A DNA stretch of 36,223 nt from JAKLDO01 sp035354435 (GTDB taxonomy: Bacteria > UBP6 > UBA1177). The stretch lies in contig DAOQAY010000006.1 in the NCBI GenBank assembly GCA_035354435.1, forward strand, positions 1-36,223. The letters are read 5' to 3'. Below are positions 16,574 to 24,505 of this stretch, one piece after another. Position 1 is the first letter of the stretch, and the number at the start of each line of letters is the position of its first letter. The notes beneath the pieces are model-generated. The model was given only the letters and a program-made list of their open reading frames with translations. It searched no databases and was not told the DNA's origin. The position numbers were made by a program, and so were the translations under genes.

Positions 16574-18322
16574 TCAATCCGAAATTATTGACATTCTGCC
16601 GGCAAGCTCAATAAAGGCTCCTGCACATCTCGGACAAAATTGCGACCCTATGTTTTGTTTAATGATTTCAATAGCTTTAGCCTCAGATAGAGCCTTCCTG
16701 TACGGTCTGTCCGAAGTAATGGCATCAAAAGTGTCCGCTATTGCTATAATTCTTGCTCCAAGCGGAATATCGGTTCCTTTTATCATTGACGGATATCCGT
16801 TTCCGTCCCATCTTTCGTGATGAAAAAGTATTAACGGAACCACATCGTTAAGTGAATTGAGCGGCCTCAAAATTTCGGCACCGATAACAGCATGCTCCTG
16901 TATCTTGGCATATTCCTCATCACTCAATTTACCGGGTTTAAGCAGAATATCATCTCTCACGCCAATCTTTCCGATGTCATGAAGATTTGCCGCAATCTCA
17001 AGTTTATCGAGTTCAAAAATAGAAAGCCCCATGTGCCGCCCCAGCATCAGAGAATATTTTGAAACTCTGGAAGTGTGACCTTTTGTGTATTCATCTCTTG
17101 CTTCAAGAGCTGTTACCAACGCTTTGATGGTAGAAAGCATATATTCATATTCTTTCTTGTAAATATTATATTTTTCAAGCAGAAGCTGTTCAACTACAAT
17201 AATTAGCTTTTCAATATCAAAAGGCTTTATGAAATATCTCGAAACACCAAGTTTTTCACTTTTCTTTATATCACTTTTCCTGTCCCGGCTGCTCATCATT
17301 ATGAAAGAGACATCCCTCAGTTCAGGAGTTTCCCTCATTATTTTTACAAGATCATATCCTGACATTCCCGGCATTTCGACATCTGTTATAACTATTTCCG
17401 GTCTTTCTTTTATGGAAAGCTCTAGCGCCTGCTCCCCATTTGAAGCCATAATGACATTGTGACTGTTCTTTATCAGTGCATGGGAGATCATTTCAGCCGA
17501 AACCTTGCTGTCATCAACTACAAGGATCTTGTTTCTTTTTTTACGGTCCAGAACTCCAAAATAATCCTTTATCTTTTCAATAAGATTATCCGGGGAGACA
17601 GGTTTTACAAGATAATCATCGGCACCGTAATTAAATGCAGTATCAATATCAATGGGCTGACTTTTACTCGAAAGTATTACAACGGGAATAAACCTTCCTT
17701 CATTGTTTTCTTTTATCTTGCGACACAGCTCAAGACCGCTCATCTTCGGCATTTCAATATCTGTTATAATTATATTCGGAAGATACTGGCAGTATTTTTC
17801 ATATCCGTCAACACCATCTACAGCTGTAATAAGATTGTAGTCACAATCACCGAGAGTCGTTCTTATGAAATGGTGCATAACAGGGCTGTCATCAACATAC
17901 AGAATCGTCTTTTTTTCAGGAACAATATCTTCTGAAGACTCTTTTATCATTCCATCTTTAAGAACTTCATACGGAATTATGGAATTGAATACCGAATTAA
18001 AATCGTCCTTGTTGACAAAATGAACCTTTTTATGAAAAGAAATGATTTTTGCAATATCGCTTTTTGAAACAGAATCATCTTTTATCATAAAAACAACTAT
18101 TTCGGCTTCTATTCTCAGATCAAGCAGTTTTAAAAAAGCGGCGACATCCATATCGATAAGCCTGCTCTGAAAAACAACAATATCAGGTTTGAAGGAAACA
18201 ATTTTATGTCTGACAGATTCAGGCTCGGGATAAACGAAGTCATAATTGATGTTTTTTGAAAGGTAGTACTTCGTTAAAACAATTTTTACTATGTTTATGT
18301 CAACAACATTTAAAATATTCAT
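16574..18322 (-). CDS. Multi-receiver response regulator with HD-GYP phosphodiesterase domain
   Basis: The 582-residue protein has four modules. Residues 1-120 look like a receiver fold that lacks the phosphoacceptor: the third strand reads IVVFQSR. Two good receivers follow, at about 138-258 (phospho-Asp D188 in ITDIEMP) and 264-384 (D314 in ITDVEMP). The HD-GYP domain covers about 395-575, with HDIGK (H448, D449), HHERWDGNGYP (501-511) and the DRPYR segment. HD-GYP enzymes break down cyclic di-GMP, so this is probably a stimulus-controlled c-di-GMP hydrolase of the RpfG type. The usual acidic residue after GTQF/GSQF is replaced by CPRC. Start: ATG at 18322 rather than a TTG six codons earlier, because of the promoter spacing. 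No histidine kinase gene is in the window. Confidence 0.9.
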   Translation of the reverse strand: MNILNVVDINIVKIVLTKYYLSKNINYDFVYPEPESVRHKIVSFKPDIVVFQSRLIDMDVAAFLKLLDLRIEAEIVVFMIKDDSVSKSDIAKIISFHKKVHFVNKDDFNSVFNSIIPYEVLKDGMIKESSEDIVPEKKTILYVDDSPVMHHFIRTTLGDCDYNLITAVDGVDGYEKYCQYLPNIIITDIEMPKMSGLELCRKIKENNEGRFIPVVILSSKSQPIDIDTAFNYGADDYLVKPVSPDNLIEKIKDYFGVLDRKKRNKILVVDDSKVSAEMISHALIKNSHNVIMASNGEQALELSIKERPEIVITDVEMPGMSGYDLVKIMRETPELRDVSFIMMSSRDRKSDIKKSEKLGVSRYFIKPFDIEKLIIVVEQLLLEKYNIYKKEYEYMLSTIKALVTALEARDEYTKGHTSRVSKYSLMLGRHMGLSIFELDKLEIAANLHDIGKIGVRDDILLKPGKLSDEEYAKIQEHAVIGAEILRPLNSLNDVVPLILFHHERWDGNGYPSMIKGTDIPLGARIIAIADTFDAITSDRPYRKALSEAKAIEIIKQNIGSQFCPRCAGAFIELAGRMSIISD

Positions 18323-18349
18323 CAAAACCCTGTAAAACAAACCGCGATG

Positions 18350-18378
18350 ATTATACTAATTAAAAAAACTTCCCGCAA
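18350..18378 (-). promoter_or_regulatory. Promoter of the HD-GYP regulator gene
   Basis: A perfect TATAAT (18350-18355, minus strand) is preceded by TTGCGG (18373-18378) with a 17-base spacer. The predicted start lies about 20 bases before the ATG. Confidence 0.65.
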
Positions 18379-18468
18379 GAAGATTGTGCAATAAAAAGAC
18401 CTTAAGTATCGGTGGTTTTTATCAATAATGTAACAAGGCGTTGTTGTTTTATCCAAATCTTTAAAAAT

Positions 18469-18496
18469 TTGACTGATAAACATAAATTTTTAGAAT
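18469..18496 (+). promoter_or_regulatory. Promoter of the tdk-glutamine-synthetase operon
   Basis: TTGACT (18469-18474), a 16-base spacer and TAGAAT (18491-18496) predict a start near 18503, about 30 bases before the tdk ATG. It is divergent from the HD-GYP promoter. The roughly 90 bases between the two show nothing else recognisable. Confidence 0.7.
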
Positions 18497-18532
18497 CTAC
18501 TTGCTTATTAACATCTTTCTCCGGATCGGCAG

Positions 18533-19123
18533 ATGGCAAAATTATATTTCAGATACGGCGCAATGGGAGCAAGTAAAACATCGAATGCTCTTATGGTCGA
18601 ATACAATTACAGAGAAAGAGATCAGAACGCTTTGATCATGAAGCCTTCCATTGACACCAGAGAAGGCGTGGATATCGTTAAAAGCAGAATCGGTCTGGGT
18701 AAAAAGGCAATACTTGTCTTTCCGGCATCAAATGTTTTTGAAATTATAAATGAACAAAATATTATAAAAAAGATTGATTGTGTAATCATTGATGAAGCGC
18801 AGTTTCTTTCTAAAGACCAGGTTGACCAGCTCTGCGATGTTGTGGATATTCTTTCAATCCCTGTCATTGCATACGGTCTTCGCGCTGATTTCAGAGGAGA
18901 GCTGTTCGAAGGCAGTCTGAGGCTTCTTGCTATGGCTGACACAATTGAAGAGATAAAAACCGTGTGCTGGTGTTCAAGAAAAGCAATAATGAATGCCAGA
19001 GTAATAAACGGCAGCGTCATTAAAGAAGGTGAGCAGATCCTTATCGGTGGAAATGAAAGCTATATCGCATTATGCAGAAAACATTGGGCTGAAGGCAATT
19101 TGGGCAATCGGGGGAAAAAATGA
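18533..19123 (+). CDS. tdk: Thymidine kinase, type II (TK1-like)
   Basis: The 196-residue enzyme phosphorylates thymidine to dTMP in the salvage pathway. It has the P-loop GAMGASKT at 9-16, the DEAQF motif at 87-91 containing the catalytic glutamate (E88), the lasso region IGGNESY, and zinc ligands C145, C147, C181 and H184. The P-loop has Ser in place of the Gly that normally precedes the lysine (GK to SK). The Shine-Dalgarno sequence is weak. The stop TGA overlaps the next gene's ATG as ATGA, so translation of the two is coupled. Confidence 0.93.
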   Translation: MAKLYFRYGAMGASKTSNALMVEYNYRERDQNALIMKPSIDTREGVDIVKSRIGLGKKAILVFPASNVFEIINEQNIIKKIDCVIIDEAQFLSKDQVDQLCDVVDILSIPVIAYGLRADFRGELFEGSLRLLAMADTIEEIKTVCWCSRKAIMNARVINGSVIKEGEQILIGGNESYIALCRKHWAEGNLGNRGKK

Positions 19124-20988
19124 AAAAAGAATTGCAATGGACTGTTCCTGATCAATTTAAGAATCCGGAAACTCTGAAAACATATCTCAACAACTTCAAA
19201 GAGATCAAATTTGTCAGTCTTGTCGGAGTTGACTTCCTTGGAAATGATACAGATGAACGAATTCCTGTTGAATATTTTATAAAAAATCTCAGCGATATTT
19301 TCTCAGGCGGAATACAAACTGATGGATCTTCTGTCAATCTTCCAGGAATAGCAACCCTGAACGATGCAAAAATCGATTTTGTTATAGATACAGGGGCTAA
19401 ATGGTTTGTCGATCATAATTTTGACAACATGACTCCAGAAGGCAAACCTGTTGCAACAGTAAGAATACCTATATTTTTTAAACATCATACCAAGCTCTGC
19501 TGCAGTCGCTCTGTTTTAAAAAATACAATGAACTATGTCAAGAAAGAACTCGCTGCTTTAATCACAGCAAACAGAGATTTTCTTCCCGAACCGGCAAGAT
19601 ATTCTGACATAAAAGACATCGAATTCACACTCGGCACTGAACTGGAATTCTGGGTAAGAACTGCTCTTGACTCGGTTCCGGCAAGAGATCTTGAAGTCAG
19701 CCAGATGCTCAAAGAATCGTATTGGAAAAGAACAAAAGGTCAGGTCAGAACCTGCCTTGAAGAATCTCTGGAAATGTTTGGTTATTACGGATTTGAACCC
19801 GAGATGGGACATAAAGAAGTTGGAGGAATAAAAGGGAAAATATCTTCTGATGGAAAACTATTTGATGTAATGGAACAGCTCGAAGTGAACTGGAAATACA
19901 GCGAACCCTTGACTGCTTGTGATAACGAACTTTTTGCACGGATCGTAATTAAAGAAGTGTTCAGGAGATCAGGGCTTGAAGCAACTGTTGTAGCTAAACC
20001 CGTCGAAGGAGTTGCCGGCAGCGGAGAACACATGCATGTCGGCATACTGGTCACACTAAAGAACGGAATGAAAATAAATCTTTTTGCACCTCAGTCAAAT
20101 GATGTTTTTTTATCAAGCGCCGGCTACGGTGCTTTAATGGGAATGCTGAAAAACTGGGAAATTGTAAATCCGTTTGTCACACATTCCAATTCAGCGTTGA
20201 AAAGACTCAAACCCGGTTTTGAAGCACCGGTGTCGATTGCCGCGTCTCTTGGCATGTCACCTCAAAGTCCATCAAGGAACAGATCTGTTCTCATCTGTCT
20301 TGTCAGAGGAGAAAACCCTGCTACGACTAGATTCGAGGTCAGAGCTCCGAACCCTCACACCAATTCTTATCTTGCAATGAGTGCTTTTTTAATCGCAATG
20401 CTTGACGGAATAAAATATTCTACTGGAAAAAGTGCCTCCGATCTTGACGCAGAAATCCATAAAAAACAGGGAGATGAATCAAAATATCTTGTAAAAGAAA
20501 GAGAATATGTTTCGGAAAAAGATATATTTGAGGATTACACTTCGGCAGAGCGGGAATCGCTTTTCGGCAAACCTCCGGCCACTGTTTATGAAGCGATAAG
20601 CTCTATAGAAAATACTCCGGAGCTTTATAAGACAACTCCACTTTCCGCAGCTGTGGTAAAATCTTTTTATTTAAGTGCGCTTCGAAAATGGGAAGTAGAG
20701 CTTCTTCAGAAAGAAATCCCTGCTATACTCAAGGAAATAAGATCAATTAAAAGATATGAAGACCTTGAAAACGATCTCGATTATAAAACCTGGGAAAGTA
20801 TTGCAAGCCTCAGAAATCTTATCGGCAAGGACAGCCTTTCTCAAAAATCGCTTGTATCAAGATTAAAAGAGAGTCTGGAAAAGGACGATCATGCAAAAGC
20901 GAGCTCTCAGTTCCTTGAGCTGCAAAGGATATACTCGGAATTAAAAGAAGTTACAAATCTGTACCGTTCCAACATGGTTTCCGAATAA
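19120..20988 (+). CDS. Long glutamine-synthetase-family enzyme with C-terminal helical extension
   Basis: The 622-residue protein carries the glutamine synthetase elements in order: DGSS near residue 69, the metal-binding ExE in GTELEFW (E174, E176), GSGEHMHV at 300-307, the NSALKRLKPGFEAP substrate loop, and RFEVR (R404, E406, R408). So the ATP and metal site looks intact. After about residue 440 it has ~180 residues of mostly helical, lysine- and glutamate-rich sequence, which ordinary GSI (about 450-470 residues) lacks. The NLYDLP-type adenylylation loop is not seen. It may make glutamine or a related gamma-glutamyl amide; the second possibility is open because the sequence is divergent. 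It overlaps tdk by 4 bases. Confidence 0.85.
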   Translation: MKKELQWTVPDQFKNPETLKTYLNNFKEIKFVSLVGVDFLGNDTDERIPVEYFIKNLSDIFSGGIQTDGSSVNLPGIATLNDAKIDFVIDTGAKWFVDHNFDNMTPEGKPVATVRIPIFFKHHTKLCCSRSVLKNTMNYVKKELAALITANRDFLPEPARYSDIKDIEFTLGTELEFWVRTALDSVPARDLEVSQMLKESYWKRTKGQVRTCLEESLEMFGYYGFEPEMGHKEVGGIKGKISSDGKLFDVMEQLEVNWKYSEPLTACDNELFARIVIKEVFRRSGLEATVVAKPVEGVAGSGEHMHVGILVTLKNGMKINLFAPQSNDVFLSSAGYGALMGMLKNWEIVNPFVTHSNSALKRLKPGFEAPVSIAASLGMSPQSPSRNRSVLICLVRGENPATTRFEVRAPNPHTNSYLAMSAFLIAMLDGIKYSTGKSASDLDAEIHKKQGDESKYLVKEREYVSEKDIFEDYTSAERESLFGKPPATVYEAISSIENTPELYKTTPLSAAVVKSFYLSALRKWEVELLQKEIPAILKEIRSIKRYEDLENDLDYKTWESIASLRNLIGKDSLSQKSLVSRLKESLEKDDHAKASSQFLELQRIYSELKEVTNLYRSNMVSE

Positions 20989-21013
20989 AAAAGATCCTGA
21001 TAAAACCGCTTAA

Positions 21014-21042
21014 TTGACTTTTTATGTTTACAGTTCTAAAAT
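21014..21042 (+). promoter_or_regulatory. Promoter of the Hsp20-like gene cluster
   Basis: TTGACT (21014-21019), a 17-base spacer and TAAAAT (21037-21042) place the transcript start near 21049, 20 bases before the ATG at 21069. This rules out the in-frame upstream start at 21024. It is a housekeeping-type promoter; no CIRCE element is seen. Confidence 0.7.
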
Positions 21043-21068
21043 CAGCTCAGATTTTTTCTGGAGAAAAA

Positions 21069-21473
21069 ATGGAAATAAAAAGGATCATTCAACTGAGAGC
21101 TCGACTCGAAAAAGCTTTGCTGACTTATCTTGACGGAAAGAATAAACCTTTTACAGCACGCAAGGATATGCGTTTTATCAATCCTAAATCTGATGTATAC
21201 ACCGATGGAAAAAGGCAACTTGTTTTTTTAGAAACCCCTGCCATTAACAAGGATTCTATTAAAATTGATGTTTCTGGAGACAGCATTGTTTTTTCTGCTG
21301 AAAAAAATATCAGCAGAAACCCGGACCGGAAATACATTCAGATTGAAAGAACTGTCGGAACATTTTTCAAAACGACACCTCTGGCATTTGAAAGAGAGAA
21401 TATTTTAAGTATTGATCACACATATAGACTTGGCGTAGTTAAAATTGAAATTGAATACGGTGGTATAAAATGA
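21069..21473 (+). CDS. Small heat-shock-like protein (Hsp20/alpha-crystallin fold)
   Basis: The product is 134 residues. After a charged N-terminal helix (EIKRIIQLRARLEKALL), residues ~35-130 follow the alpha-crystallin pattern: SDVYTDGKRQLVFLETP for the first strands, KIDVSGDSIVFSAEKN, IQIERTVGTFF (the ER..G.F signature) and LGVVKIEIEY (the GVL-like strand). The C-terminal I-x-I anchor is not obvious. Members hold unfolding proteins in the cytoplasm. This one is divergent, so another role (Hsp20-like adaptor) is possible. The ATG has a clear GGAG. Its stop overlaps the next ATG (ATGA), giving tight coupling to a secreted protein. Confidence 0.72.
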   Translation: MEIKRIIQLRARLEKALLTYLDGKNKPFTARKDMRFINPKSDVYTDGKRQLVFLETPAINKDSIKIDVSGDSIVFSAEKNISRNPDRKYIQIERTVGTFFKTTPLAFERENILSIDHTYRLGVVKIEIEYGGIK

Positions 21474-21826
21474 AAAAATTATTTCTGTGCATTAGCTTAA
21501 TTTTTATGTGGACATTCCTTGCTGCTGCTCAGGAGGTTATTGTAAGCTTCGCAAAAAAAAATGGAAAGACCGAATATTCGATGTCTTTTAATCCTGAATA
21601 CAAAATAAATATGAAAGCTCCTTTCAACTTTATTCTTTTAGATAGCGAGAAAAAACAGCTTGAAAAAATTGAATGGAGTTCTTTTGTAAAAAACGATTCC
21701 GGTATATATAAATTTCTTTCCGGGAAAAATGAGAAATATTTGAAATACTGGTTTGTTGCATGCAAATATCAGAAAGACGAAGCTATTGCATGCAAAACTT
21801 TTACGCAGACAATTGAAATTAAATAA
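21470..21826 (+). CDS. Small secreted or periplasmic protein of unknown function
   Basis: The 118-residue product has a clear signal peptide with predicted cleavage after AAA at residue 20, leaving a ~98-residue mature protein. The mature part looks beta-rich, with a YKINMKAPFNFIL strand and a pair of cysteines (C98, C108) that could form a disulfide in the periplasm. I do not recognise a family. It starts inside the stop of the Hsp20-like gene and is followed 10 bases later by the next gene, so it belongs to the same transcript. Confidence 0.65.
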   Translation: MKKLFLCISLIFMWTFLAAAQEVIVSFAKKNGKTEYSMSFNPEYKINMKAPFNFILLDSEKKQLEKIEWSSFVKNDSGIYKFLSGKNEKYLKYWFVACKYQKDEAIACKTFTQTIEIK

Positions 21827-21836
21827 GGAGGATACT

Positions 21837-22769
21837 ATGGGACTTATCAGAGGTATCGCCGAAGCCGTTATGGAAAAGGCAAAAGTGGAAATGAAGGATT
21901 ACTTTATCAAATTCATTGAGGCGGAAAAAGAAGCAAAAAAAGAATCTGCCGCCGTTGATGCTCCGAAACAGGATACGGTTCAGTCTGTGCAAAAAACAGA
22001 TGACGAATCACTTCCGGAAAAGAAGGAAATTTTCCCGTTAATTGAAAAAGAGTTCGTCAAGATACTTTTTAAGGCAAAACCTGAACTTATAGCTATCCCG
22101 AGAGAACTCGCAGACATAATCCAGATGCTTCCTATTGAAGAATTCGCCTGTTTTGTCAAACTGTTTATTTTTGTTGCCGATCAGAAAAAGAATTTTGGAT
22201 ATCTTGGCAACAATCTTAAGAAAAAAATAGGGCTTGACACCTTCTCACCTGAGAAATTTGATGAACTGATAGAAAATCTGGAAGCTTACGGTCTGATAAA
22301 TGTTGAACAGGTTTCAGACAATCAGAAAACCTTTATTCTTTATATTCCTTTTGATGAAAACACAATGGTAATTTCAGAAATGCAGAAGCAGGAAAAACCT
22401 CAGAATTCTCAACAGAAAACCGCTAAAAAGAAAACAACATCAAAAGAATCTGAAAAAGCTGAGAAAAAAGTTGAAACTGAAAATCCGGAAAACGATGAGA
22501 TTCCAGGAAAAATGAAAAGCGGAATGGAAGATGAGGAACTGTATAAATCTTATAGAACTTTTGTAAATCTTGAAATTGACAAGGCAAAAATGAGAGTGGG
22601 CCGTTCCAACTTTGACAAAATATATATGGAAGCTGTTAAATATATTGACAAAAAGTATGGATTCAAAGTGCTTTCGGATTCAGAGAAATTTAAAGAGCAT
22701 CTGACAAGTTACTATATTTCCGCTTTTGACATCAAATCTTTTGAAGAATGGAAAAAATCTAAAGGATAA
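21837..22769 (+). CDS. Cytoplasmic protein of unknown function with a winged-helix-like middle
   Basis: The 310-residue protein has no signal peptide or membrane segment. An amphipathic N-terminal helix (about 1-40) is followed by a variable stretch. Residues ~60-190 are a helical region whose FGYLGNNLKKKIGLDTFS... and NLEAYGLINVEQ segments resemble a winged-helix DNA- or protein-binding fold. Then comes a lysine/glutamate-rich linker (~185-235) and a compact C-terminal helical domain ending in FEEWKKSKG. The start is chosen for its strong AGGAGG sequence 6 bases upstream of the ATG; an upstream in-frame ATG has none. No function can be assigned. Replication- or phage-type DnaD proteins have a similar layout, but the likeness is weak. 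Confidence 0.7.
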   Translation: MGLIRGIAEAVMEKAKVEMKDYFIKFIEAEKEAKKESAAVDAPKQDTVQSVQKTDDESLPEKKEIFPLIEKEFVKILFKAKPELIAIPRELADIIQMLPIEEFACFVKLFIFVADQKKNFGYLGNNLKKKIGLDTFSPEKFDELIENLEAYGLINVEQVSDNQKTFILYIPFDENTMVISEMQKQEKPQNSQQKTAKKKTTSKESEKAEKKVETENPENDEIPGKMKSGMEDEELYKSYRTFVNLEIDKAKMRVGRSNFDKIYMEAVKYIDKKYGFKVLSDSEKFKEHLTSYYISAFDIKSFEEWKKSKG

Positions 22770-22784
22770 CAGGGAGTTCTGACT

Positions 22785-23033
22785 ATGCTTGATAACAGGA
22801 TGCTATTAAAATCTCTTAATGATATAGATGTCAAACTTATGCTCTGTAAAACCAATTTTGAATGGGAGCTTCTGGCAAAAAAATACGAAAAAGCAAGTGA
22901 CGAAGTTAACAAATTTTTTAAAGGAAAAAAAATCCCGGATGATATCAAAACTGCTCTGGATACCGCAAGAGCTTCACTTGTCAGAAAAAAAGGAGAGCTG
23001 CCTCCTGACGATCTATCTAATTTCTTTAAGTAA
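22785..23033 (+). CDS. Small helical protein of unknown function
   Basis: The 82-residue, largely helical and charged product follows the 310-residue protein by 15 bases, with AGGGAG before its ATG. The sequence (WELLAKKYEKASDEVNKFFKGKK) suggests a two- or three-helix bundle, perhaps a partner of the preceding protein. It is not recognisable by eye. It ends the four-gene cluster; the tRNA promoter begins 45 bases later. Confidence 0.6.
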   Translation: MLDNRMLLKSLNDIDVKLMLCKTNFEWELLAKKYEKASDEVNKFFKGKKIPDDIKTALDTARASLVRKKGELPPDDLSNFFK

Positions 23034-23078
23034 TTACGGTACATTACGATAAGTAATTTTTCATCAAAAATAATTTCT

Positions 23079-23106
23079 TTGACAAACAAAGTAAGATAAG
23101 TATAAA
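23079..23106 (+). promoter_or_regulatory. Promoter of the tRNA-Val/tRNA-Asp pair
   Basis: A perfect TTGACA (23079-23084), a 16-base spacer and TATAAA (23101-23106) sit 17 bases before tRNA-Val, as expected for a stable-RNA promoter. Confidence 0.75.
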
Positions 23107-23123
23107 CCGTTTCTGTCAATCGG

Positions 23124-23199
23124 GGGCGCTTAGCTCAGCTGGGAGAGCATCGGCCTTACAAGCCGGTGGTCGCAGGTTCGAACCCTGCAGCGCCTACCA
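23124..23199 (+). tRNA. tRNA-Val (anticodon TAC)
   Basis: The acceptor stem GGGCGCT pairs with AGCGCCT. The anticodon loop CTTACAA gives TAC, and the T-loop TTCGAAC is normal. CCA is encoded at 23197-23199. Confidence 0.96.
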
Positions 23200-23222
23200 T
23201 TTTGATTTTTCCCAATTGAAGC

Positions 23223-23299
<77 letters not shown>

Positions 23300-23318
23300 T
23301 TTTTTCAATTTCATCTTT

Positions 23319-23346
23319 TTGATTATTTCAATTTTTCAGATAACAT
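23319..23346 (+). promoter_or_regulatory. Probable promoter of the aminotransferase gene
   Basis: TTGATT (23319-23324), a 16-base spacer and TAACAT (23341-23346) give a start about 25 bases before the ATG at 23378. Confidence 0.5.
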
Positions 23347-23377
23347 CTTGCAGTTTATTTTTATTCAGGAGATTTAA

Positions 23378-24505
23378 ATGGACAGGCCGAAGGGTTCGCT
23401 TATCAGCTATATGAGCGGCCTTGTAAAGACCAATGGCGGAATAAACTGTGCTCAGGGAATACCGGGGTTCAACCCGCCGAAAGAGCTTATTGAAGCTCTT
23501 ATCAACAGTTCAAAGACAAATATCCACCAGTATGCACATGGTAACGGTTTGATTGAGCTTCGCAAACTGATATGCGAAGGGTTTGTGAAAAGAAATGACT
23601 TCGATCCAAGCAACATTATGATAACCAACGGTGCAACTGAAGCTATTTCACTGATCTATCTTTATTTAAGGCTTAAAATCACATCAGGCTTTACCGTTCT
23701 TTCATTTGACCCGGTTTATGAAAGCTATTCGAATCTTCCTAAAATATATGGTGATACATTTATTTCTTTCAGCCCGCTGATTGATGGCAGTTTTGACTTT
23801 GAAGAACTGGAAAAAACTATAAAAGAACAGAGCGTTAATCTTATAATTCTATGTTCACCAGGCAATCCTCTGGGGAAAATATGGAAAAAGAACGATATTC
23901 TCAAATTACACGAAATATGCAGTAAAAACGGTGTGTTTCTAGTATTCGATTTTGTTTATAGTGACATTTATTTTTATGACCGGCCTTATATTCCGTATGA
24001 ACTTATTGATGAACAGACTTTTTTTGTCTCCGCTTTTTCAAAAATGCTTTCAATTACCGGATGGAGAATAGGCTATCTCGTCTGTTCAAAGAAAAATACT
24101 GAAGATCTTAGCAGAATCCACGACTATACCGGGCTGTGCGCTCCTTCAATCTTGCAGACAGCAGTAGCAGAATATCTAAATGATAATAATTTCGGAGCAG
24201 AGTATCTGAACAATTTAAGAAATTTGGTTAAAAAATCTTTTAATATAATGTCGGAATCCATAAACGAAGCAGGATTTGTAACTCCAGCTATTGACGGCGG
24301 ATATTTTATCTGGACAAGAATTCCGGAAAAATTTGATAACGGTTTTGATTTTGCACTTGATCTGTATGAAAAAAAGAAAGTCAGTACAGTTCCGGGAATT
24401 CATTTCAGCTCTATTGGTAAAAAATTTATCAGAGTGAGTATCGCCAGAAATTCGGATGAGATCTCAGATGCTGCTGAAAGAATTAAAGATTTTGTGTTAA
24501 GTTAA
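23378..24505 (+). CDS. PLP-dependent aminotransferase, class I/II (fold type I)
   Basis: The 375-residue enzyme shows the AAT-fold landmarks. These are the substrate loop CAQGIPGF and YAHGNGLIELRK in the small domain, SPGNPLGKIW, an Asp-Tyr pair in FDFVYSDIY that contacts the cofactor ring, the Schiff-base lysine K222 in SKMLSITGWRIGY, and the carboxylate-binding Arg in FIRVSIARN. It moves an amino group between an amino acid and a 2-oxo acid; the substrate cannot be read. The ATG has AGGAG upstream. The gene stands alone behind two tRNA genes. Its stop overlaps that of the convergent glycosyltransferase gene through a shared TTAA. Confidence 0.92.
   Translation: MDRPKGSLISYMSGLVKTNGGINCAQGIPGFNPPKELIEALINSSKTNIHQYAHGNGLIELRKLICEGFVKRNDFDPSNIMITNGATEAISLIYLYLRLKITSGFTVLSFDPVYESYSNLPKIYGDTFISFSPLIDGSFDFEELEKTIKEQSVNLIILCSPGNPLGKIWKKNDILKLHEICSKNGVFLVFDFVYSDIYFYDRPYIPYELIDEQTFFVSAFSKMLSITGWRIGYLVCSKKNTEDLSRIHDYTGLCAPSILQTAVAEYLNDNNFGAEYLNNLRNLVKKSFNIMSESINEAGFVTPAIDGGYFIWTRIPEKFDNGFDFALDLYEKKKVSTVPGIHFSSIGKKFIRVSIARNSDEISDAAERIKDFVLS

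Noticed and set aside
21753..21836. Upstream in-frame start of the 310-residue protein
   Set aside because: It lies inside the preceding gene and lacks a Shine-Dalgarno sequence, while AGGAGG precedes the ATG at 21837.
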